A stretch of 64,000 nt of DNA from Klebsormidium nitens (taxonomy: Eukaryota > Streptophyta > Klebsormidiophyceae > Klebsormidiales > Klebsormidiaceae): the NCBI GenBank assembly GCA_000708835.1, contig DF237145.1:69468-133467 (forward strand), read 5' to 3'. The position numbers and the translations under genes were made by a program. Each line of letters starts with the position of its first letter. Within the stretch, counting starts at the first letter, position 1. A model generated the notes under the pieces. The model was not told the origin of the DNA. It worked only from the letters and a program-made list of their open reading frames with translations, and did no database searches. Below are positions 56,301-64,000 of the stretch, one piece after another.

Positions 56301-59300
56301 ATGTTACTCCCAATTCATCTCTTCGGGATGCTTGCAATGCCACCGTGATTGAAAGGGGTTTCACAGCAAATTGATGCAGGTGACTTGCAGTAGCCAAAGT
56401 CCGCAACGCTAGCGAAACAATGCAGGGTTGCGCGGCCTTACAGTGCAGCAAGTCTCATTCTTGAAGCCGATGAATGGAATCTGAAGGCTCCCTTCAAGCT
56501 GTGGATGTCTGTAGTAGCTACCCATGACTTACTTGGAAATGCAGCGAATCTTTTCCACAAAGCTTTGTTATCCTGGGAAGGAGATCGGCCGTTCGAAGGT
56601 GAGCAGAGGTGAAGTCAAACAGGAGCACATGAGGGCACTTGGAAAAAGCGAACGTTCGTGCGAACTCACAGCTTGTTCATCTTGGGACCCAGGTTCGCGA
56701 TGGACTGGGGGATGGGGCCGCTCAGCTGGTTCAGTTGAAGCTCGCTGCAGAGAGAGAGATTGATGAAGTTCGGTCAGAAGTGGGTTCCGGCCTCGACAGG
56801 CTCGCAGAGGCATTCTCTCACAGAGCTCATGAACTGACTCGTTCAAGGTGCGCTTCACTCAGAAACGAGTGGGTACGTTGAGGAGTCTGCAGTACAAGGA
56901 ATATATACTCGTGTGAAGCAAACCAAGGGCAGCTTCCTCAGTCAGGTTGCTCACAGGACCTCGATCGGCAGAGATTGTGATATACAAGAGTGGCACTTGG
57001 GTCATAAGCGCCATTCGCTCCTCCTCGCTTGATCGCACTGCAGGGTCTGAGGAAATACGAAAACCACCAGGCCAAGTAAGAAGCGTGGATTGCTAGGAAT
57101 GATGACTCACATGTCAGTGAGCGCGGCCATGTTGCCAATTTCGGGGGGAATGGCGCCGGTCAGCCGGTTGGTCTGGACCCAGCTGCGTCAGACAAGGCAG
57201 GCACGGTGATTCAGGAAAACAATAACGTGAAGAGGCGACTCGTTGATTCCACAGACTGCTGTGCCACGAAGCTGATCCAACTGGTGGCAGAACAGGAAAG
57301 GATCAAAGGGAAGTGTCCAGAGACCCAGAAAAGCCTCTTCGATTCTTGATAGAACAATCCACAAATCGTACAAATCGTTCAGAGTCTCGTGTGGAACGGG
57401 TGTTCCGCTACTCACAAGATGGAGAGCTTAGGCATGGTCGTAATCTCGACGGGGATGGATCCACTTAGAGCGTTGTTGTTGAGGTTCAGCGTGTTCAGGT
57501 TCTTCAGATTTGCCAGCTCGACAGGAATGTTTCCCTGAAGCTCGTTGTCCCAGATCTTCCTGCGCTCGCAACGTAGAAAGATCACCGTCAGCCTACGGAA
57601 AATAACGAACCAAAGAGGAACATGCAACACCTGGCTGAAGGTAAACGTGGCTTCAATGAGGAGATAACGTGGCGAGTGCTTCTCGGGAAAAGCATTGCTG
57701 TATTCATAATGCTTTGGGACATGCAGGCGGGAACCTCACAAAGTCTGCAGATTTGTTAGGCTCCCGAGCTGAGGCGGGATGTTGCCACTCCAGTCGTTGG
57801 TCGAAAGGTCCCTGAATATAAAGAGAGAAGGGATTCTTGTCAGCATCTTCAAAAGGTAGATTCATTGCACCTTAAACCCTTCCCAGAAATTATACGCTTT
57901 CACACAGGCATCACCAATTGGCAAGCTGAAATGAAAGAGCTCCGAAGAATCCAATGCAGGATCATTTGCATTTTTGGAGGATTAGTAGTTTTGCTGAGAA
58001 ACTTACAGCTGCACCAGGCTAGACTTCAAAGCAGCAAGCTTGGGATTGATGCACCAGGTCTCCCCTCCATGGCCGGGGTACGCGATGAGGTCAGCCGACG
58101 TGGGAGTCGCACAGGTCGTCAAGCCGTTCCCATTCAGGTCACTGTCTCCCAGCTTGTTGTTGTCCAACAACCTGCAACCAAGCAGTAGACTCGCTTTTAG
58201 GAGCGAAACAAGCACTTACTTTTATCATCCCTTTACATACGTATTTTTCCAAACGTTCTAGTACATATCCTGCAAGCGGAAGAAGACGATTGGAATGCGT
58301 AAAGAGCAGAGGCTGGGACTTACAGACTCTGAAGCTTCGGGATCTGCGTGATGGAGTCTGGCACTCCTCCGTAGAGCTTGCAGAAGGACATGGACCTGCA
58401 ACGCCGTTCGAGCCGTCAGCTATGGAAGTATGTGTTTGCCAGTGTCTTGATCCCCTTTTTGCATTTTCCAATGCAAAAGCCCAACTGATAAGATGTCAAT
58501 AAGACGTATCAAAGACGATGGATACGTGTCTAGCCTTGCTGATATCCAAGAAGCTTCAACCTTAAAACAGACAACGGGAATTTGAGCCCACTCACAAGTC
58601 GGTCAGAGCGGTGAAAGTGCCGTCCAACCAGGAAGGTATCGTTGAGGCGAGAGGGTTGTTGTTCAAGGTCCTGCAGATGGTTCACGACGGTCATTGATTA
58701 GGCAGTACAACTCCATGTCCTGCATTCTGTTCTCAAATCGATCCGCTTTGAAGTTTCGTGCCACTTTGCACGTCAGAAAGGAGTATTTATCCCATGCATG
58801 CAAGGAAAATGAGAAGCTCGAAGCCGTCAGCGGAGACTAGAATCAAGAACGGGGGGGCTTACAGGACTTTGAGCTTCTTCAGAGCCTTCAGCTCTTGAGC
58901 GACGCCACTGAACTGGTTGTTGGCCACGTTAAGCTCCGTCAGAGTGGCTGACAAGGAAGCCAAAGACTTCGGCACAGTGCCGCTGAAAGCATTGATGTCC
59001 AAAGCCCTGCAAAGAAGACCAACGACATGTAAACAGCCGGGCAGCTAAGTGAAAGAAAACAGGCTTCTATGTGGTGCAGTCCTGCAAGAAACTCTGAAGC
59101 TAAGATACTCTGTTATGCTGTTGATGTCGTTTCACACCCATCCTCAAACGAAAGGCCATATTGTCGATCACAGGACGTCCTCAGGAATGATATCGCTACC
59201 CATGCTAAGACTGTGAAGAAAAAAAGACATTGCTAAGTCCGAAGGCTTACAGGCTCTGCAGCTTGACGAGGCCGCTGAAGTCGTAGCTGGTCAGGTCTCC

Positions 59301-60881
59301 ACCGAACTTGTTATTGCTGAGTCCCCTGAAAGATCACCGAGTCTCATGTCAGCACTCATCGCTTGAATCGTATTGCCACCTTGCCAGCAGACTTGCTGCT
59401 AGGCAGCTGCATGTAAATCCTTCCGCTCATCAAGGTAAGAAAAAGTTGCTTGCTGTGCTATTTCTTGAATTTGCTTCTGTTTTAACATGCAACGGTTCGC
59501 AATATCTGTACCATATGTTCACTGAGCAGCTTATCAACCATGCAGTTCTGATGCAGTTTCCGCGTTGGCTACTGGCCATACCAATACACTTTCAAGGATC
59601 ACCTCTTCATGAGTATAGATCTGAAAGTCCTGAAGAAGCAGGTATTGCAGCAGAGAATGCTTACAGCGTCACGAGATTTGTCAGAGAGGCTACAGCAGCT
59701 GGCAATGTAGCCGAAATACCACGCCCGTTCAGGTTCCTGCAAGGAAGAGAGCACAGTGTAAGAGCAACGGTGAAATATGCGCACTGAAGCTCTGTCCTCA
59801 AAGGTGTCGCAATCACCGCAGCCATATCAGAATGAAATATCATCTGGAAGCAGACATGCAAGACAGGCCATGCATCACGGTCTTTTAAGCATATCTAAGA
59901 TAGTGATACTTACAGACTTGTGACGACCTTGTAGTTGCTCATGAGTTGGCTGTCCTTTGCCACAGGCAACGAAAGGGTGGCTGCGCACACTAAATATTGC
60001 CATTGATTGTTGCACGGGTCGCCAATCCCCCAGGTGGCAAATGCTCCATTGTCATTGTTTCCAATGGCCTGCTTTATGCTCATGAGAGCAGATACTGCAA
60101 TCCGAAAAGGCCAGAGATGCAGTCAATCATGGTGAGAGCAAGTCCTTTTTTCAAACAACCTGGTCCATTCCTCTCTTGACTCTGATCTTAATACTCCAGA
60201 TGCATATTTGCTAAACGATGGAAGCGATTGCAAAAACATCCTGCGGCTGTTGGCTTTGCTTGCCAGTGAAACTTTGTCCTATCGATGGCCTTTCTGCTGA
60301 AGTTACTACTGATCAAGGCCTCTTCCTTCACAGATCCAGATGCTAGATTCAAAAGTTGAGTTATGTATATCTGTTGAAGAGTCAAAAGTAAACAGGACGT
60401 ACGCTACTTCAAGGGCCTTTCCAGAACTGACAAGCTGTCTTTCCATTGCAGTATTGCAGTTGGCTCGCTTGTTAGGATTTTCCTACGTGCTGAAAAGACA
60501 TTGTGAGCCTTTATAGAATCAGATCTAGGGTCAGGTGCACCTAACACGTTCCCTCCATCTGCACACCTTGGATAAGCTCACCTAGACCTGAACCCTTTGA
60601 ACGAATTTTTCATAAATCTGAGATGAGATGCAGAAAGGATTCCACAAAACCCACGAGGTTGATCATTCCACTGTGATCAATGGGGTCTCTAAGTCTAAGC
60701 ACGATGTGACCTTCTTCAGTGCATCTATGGAGAGCACGAAGAACTTTTCGTACAAGTGCATGCATACAATTCATTTCAAAGCCTCCTCACCATCATCGGG
60801 GTACGTTAGAACCTGCGCATGTGCTGCCCCAAACAACGCCACAATGCCAAGCAGCATGAGAACGCTGCTTGTTTGCGCCAT
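53351..60881 (-). CDS. Secreted leucine-rich-repeat protein, Pro-rich tail, GPI-anchor-type C-terminus
   Basis: Nineteen exons in phase: 60791-60881 (ATG 60881-60879), 59914-60094, 59665-59736, 59251-59325, 58863-59006, 58596-58670, 58324-58395, 58007-58171, 57740-57811, 57416-57559, 57111-57182, 56670-56744, 55960-56283, 55423-55566, 55057-55128, 54512-54652, 54114-54214, 53774-53834, 53351-53612 (TAG 53353-53351), 780 residues. The start is a signal peptide (SSVLMLLGIVALFGAAHA). An LRRNT cap (GDPCNNQWQYLVC) is followed by about 20 plant-type LRRs (NNKLGGVLPAQLGQLSNL, NNALSGSIPVEI). Many exons are 72, 75 or 144 nt and begin in the same phase, so one or two LRRs per exon. A CxxxxxxC-type cap, a PPPPP-rich stretch and a terminal hydrophobic run (VVTMVVLAAAGTFASVF) follow. 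There is no kinase domain. It resembles plant receptor-like proteins anchored by GPI. The ligand is unknown. Confidence 0.9.
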
Positions 60882-61928
60882 CTTCGCCTCTTGGCGAACG
60901 TCCTAAGATGTATGCAATGCTATTTGCAACGTCGATTCAGCAAGTGACCAAGCGCAATGCCGTCCTCTCCAAGAAGATAGACGCCTCCGGTGAAGCTGTC
61001 ACCTGGCGACCGTGGAAAATGCTGGCAATGCTGCTGCAAATTCTACTCAATTTGGCTGCGCTTCTGCCCAAGCTGGCTGCTGCTTGCTGCTGTACGAAAC
61101 CAGACTGAAGGCTTCACAAAATGGTGAATGCTAGAGTGGCTCTAAGAGAACTTGATTCAATCCCAAGCTGCCAAGCATTTCTTACGTGATTGCCGATGTC
61201 ATGATCCAATCTGCAGTTTGTTCGACTCAATCACTGATCCGCAATGCATATGGATGAGCGGTCAACGTTTTAAACGTTGGATGAACGCGTCTGGTCCTTT
61301 CACCGCCGTTCCAAAGTCAAGTCAAGTCGAATTGCCTAGTACAGGAGTAGTACAGCTACCCTAGTACAGGAGTCTGAAGCAAGATACAGCAGAGCAAGGT
61401 ACTGAAAATATGCACTGTGACCATTTTTTGTGAAGCTGGAGCCTCGCATCCTGTGCCGACGGTACATAACACTGTATCTAGGTATACTTACGTAGGTACC
61501 CGGTACTGCGGGGGGCTTTGTATCTAGGTACTTGAAAGGAAGCGTACACGAGGGCGTCAAGTTTACAACCGTCTTCTAATTCAAGGAAGAGCGCGATACA
61601 AAACTGAGTCCCGAGAAATGTGCCGCGCTACATGCGGGATCTGCCAGATTCCAGGAATGATCGCCGACGCCAAACAGCCATCGGACGGCTTTAGTAAGGC
61701 TATAAAGGGTGCTCTGAAGCATCCTACGGCTGCAGAAAAGTAGGGTAAGACTACATGCCTGGTATTCTTGCAGTCGTGGACCCACACAAGCATAAACTCG
61801 GAGCTGCTCGCCTTTCCTGCAATGTATCCTAGGTACCTATTCCATTGTGCATGGTTTGCAGCTTCTGCAACGCAGAGAGGAACGGTGGTTGCTGAAAAAT
61901 CGGCTGACAAGCATTGAAAGGCGTCACC
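60882..61928. promoter_or_regulatory. Divergent promoter region between the LRR gene and the second carotenoid oxygenase
   Basis: No gene is recognised. Short direct repeats are present: CCTAGTACAGGAGT at about 61333 and 61359, and GTATCTAGGTA at about 61474 and 61520. They flank the near-palindrome GTAGGTACCCGGTAC around 61490. These are candidate protein-binding sites in what must be the shared 5' region. Confidence 0.4.
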
Positions 61929-64000
61929 ATGGCGTTGTCTCTCAGCTCGCCGCCCTCCGCAAGCTCCCCTCTGCTGGGTTCTCTTCAATCTGTCCGCAAT
62001 TCTAACGCATGCCCAAACGAAACATGCACTCATCTGAGGAGAGCTTGCTTTTCGCGGCGAATGGTGTCCCAGCAACCACTCACCGCACTCCCAAGCTTCC
62101 TCACTGGTAGCACCAATCGGACTTTTGCGGCCAATCCTCGGAAGCTGAGGAGGCATGCATTAACTTCTAGTTGGCGCAAGCATGCGAACCCGGGTGCTTT
62201 GTCTGTGAGAGCTTCTATTGCAGACGCGCCGCCAGACAAGAAAGACAGAGCAAAGCCTGCGCAAGTCAGGTCGCCGCTGTTAGATGCTGACGTTCCGGAG
62301 TACGTCAAAGAAGCAGGTGAGCGTTGGATTGATGCAAGGAAATGGGTTTGCATCAGAACTCTGCTGCGGGGTGGTGTGGGTAGCTGCATTAGTGACATCT
62401 TTGCTCTCACCTTCAGAACTTAAAATGAGCCTTGTCCATTGAAATCTCAAGTTTTGTTCGGGAGTTGTGGTTTTGCAATCAGTCATGCTGCATCAAGGGA
62501 AGGATTGAGCAACTACTCAAGAACATTGCTTCTTCATTGTGATCCACTCTAGAGAGAGTCAGGCTCAAACCATAAACCCTTGGGATGAACCCCGTTCCAG
62601 CTTGCAATCATTGCTACTTTACGTCTCCAGTTTTCGGGAAAACTCGGAGAAAGCAGCTCCGGAAGAGATCGGAGAAAGCAGCTCTGGGAGAGCCTTGTTG
62701 AGATCACATGTTCCCATATACGTGTGTGTTCCTTACAGAGTCATTCTTGGAGAAATACCATGTTCAGAAGTACTAGATTCTCTCTTGCAGTGTCCTTGTT
62801 GGAGGATGTCAGGTTCAGAGATGTGAATATCCTCTTGCAGTGCGGACTCAGCCTTGGAAGGGAGTCCTCGAACCCAGCACAGAGCGCAGTTTCACTGTGG
62901 ACTCTAGCCATGTGAAGGGGAGAATACCGGATGATCTCCGGGGGACATACTACAGATTGGGTCCGGGGAACACGCGCATGGGGGAGAGGAAACAGGGGCA
63001 CTGGTTCGATGGAGATGGGATGGTGAGCTCGCGCAATGCTTAAGACATTTGAACAGCGAGGTGGTGTAATGCCTGGAAAGGCTACCTGGGAAAGTCTACC
63101 TTTCCAGACTTTACGTCAAGTGTGGTTGGGATGACTGTAACAAAAGGCTCAGGGGCACTGATAGTGACGAGGACGGAGTGTCAGGAAAGTGATCATTGCT
63201 GGAAGCGCCACCCTCGAGAATGCGTAACTTAGCAAAATGGAGCACTGGAAGACTGGCTTCTGATTTTCAGCGTCACATTCTCGACACGACAGAAACAGCA
63301 CGAGGGGAATTGCCGTTGCCAGTGATACTGGAACAGCAGTCACTGTGACTTCCGTACGCTGAAATTCCTTGTTGAACCAATGGGTCTTACTCTTAACAAT
63401 TGTCGAGCAACGGATGCAGTTACTTGGCAGCCCAGTAGACTAGGTTGTGTGTCATCAAACTTCAAAGGCTGAGCCCCTTTGGGTCGTTCCTTGCAAAAAC
63501 GCGTGTTAATTCTTGACCGTTTGTCGTTGCCCCAAACCTCATACTAAAGTCAGAAACGTCGACGGCAGTTCCACTCTTCCTCAGATCCGACCGGTTTCGT
63601 TAGCATCTCTTCCACACTTCTGACTGGATCCAAGCGTAGGCAACAAACAGCCACAAGATATGCATAGCGTATCCACCATCAGCACTGTCCGCGAATGGCA
63701 TACATTCCCGAAAAATCCCCGAAATCCCCGTTTCCCCTGTTCAGATTTACGCCTTCAGTTTGGACGGCTTTAACGAGAGCGTCACGTTCCGATCGCGTTG
63801 GATCGACACCCCGCGCATTCGGCAGCGCCTGGCCGCCCCAGAAAACAAGGTCGCCGGGAAGGGCGTTTGGACGCCCGCGGACGGCGGGCCCTTCGCAAAC
63901 GTCGGAAGTATGGAGAACCCCAGCAACACGGCGTGAGTATGATTTTAGGCCGTGGTTATATTTTGGATCGAGCTGAAGATTGAAAATGATAAGCCGGGAT
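61929..64000 (+). CDS. Carotenoid cleavage oxygenase, plastid-targeted, 3' part cut by window edge
   Basis: Exons 61929-62316 (ATG 61929), 62841-63022 and 63745-63932 join in phase, and the gene runs off the right edge. The first ~95 residues are Ser/Arg/Ala-rich with few acids and end near ALSVRASIADAPPD, a plastid transit peptide. The N-terminal family motifs follow: VKGRIPDDLRGTYYRLGPGN, GHWFDGDGM, then IYAFSLDGFNESVTFRSRWI and NVGSMENPSNTA. The iron-binding histidines would lie mostly beyond the window. It differs clearly from the carotenoid oxygenase at 47620-51921 in sequence and targeting, so it is not a tandem duplicate. Plastid carotenoid cleavage is inferred. Confidence 0.85.
62745..62845. 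repeat. Duplicated acceptor edge before carotenoid oxygenase exon 2
   Basis: CTCTTGCAGTG is present at the true acceptor (about 62832) and again near 62784. Both are preceded by related GTTCAGAxxT words, spacing about 50 bp. Confidence 0.45.

Noticed and set aside
55834-56451. A 205-codon minus-strand frame
   Set aside because: It is an out-of-frame shadow of LRR exon 55960-56283, whose true frame shows regular LxxLxLxxN repeats.
53351-60881. An LRR receptor kinase
   Set aside because: The frame ends right after the Pro-rich and hydrophobic tail, with no cytoplasmic domain. The downstream interval has no kinase motifs.

Overview
The window reads as intron-dense nuclear DNA of a green streptophyte, most likely a charophyte alga. 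Ciliary and centrosomal genes, a PKA-type regulatory subunit, plant-like LRR proteins and carotenoid oxygenases with a plastid-type leader occur together. Introns are mostly short GT-AG. A Klebsormidium-like alga would fit, but the species is inferred. All gene models below were assembled by eye from splice sites and reading phase, without cDNA.

Layout. 1-11309 (minus): 5' two thirds of an EF-hand plus WD40 protein of the WDR49/CFAP337/WDY family, running off the left edge. 12746-13287: a non-autonomous inverted-repeat transposon with an 8-bp target duplication. 13752-21121 (plus): LRRC45-like centrosome/cilium-base protein (LRRs then coiled coil). 21331-38697 (minus): a giant membrane receptor with a bacterial-type Reg_prop beta-propeller sensor, a Y_Y_Y domain, one membrane span, a class III adenylate cyclase domain and a C-terminal cyclic-nucleotide phosphodiesterase domain. 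39029-40051 (minus): a 340-codon ORF that may be its first exon or a separate gene. 42148-47290 (plus): PKA regulatory-subunit-like protein with two cyclic-nucleotide-binding domains. 47620-51921 (plus): carotenoid cleavage oxygenase. 53351-60881 (minus): secreted LRR protein with a C-terminal GPI-type signal. 61929-64000 (plus): start of a second, plastid-targeted carotenoid oxygenase.

How they fit together. The cyclase-phosphodiesterase receptor could both make and destroy cAMP. The PKA-R-like gene, a plausible cAMP reader, lies next to it in divergent orientation. Two cilium/centrosome genes lie on the other side. This suggests, but does not prove, a cAMP and motility neighbourhood. The carotenoid oxygenases and the LRR gene form an unrelated right half.

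A genome-scale oddity runs through the window. Many introns contain degenerate tandem copies (period mostly 115-170 bp) of the adjoining exon edge together with its splice site, as if introns had grown by repeated duplication of exon-intron borders. The palindrome TGACGTCA is also strongly over-represented.
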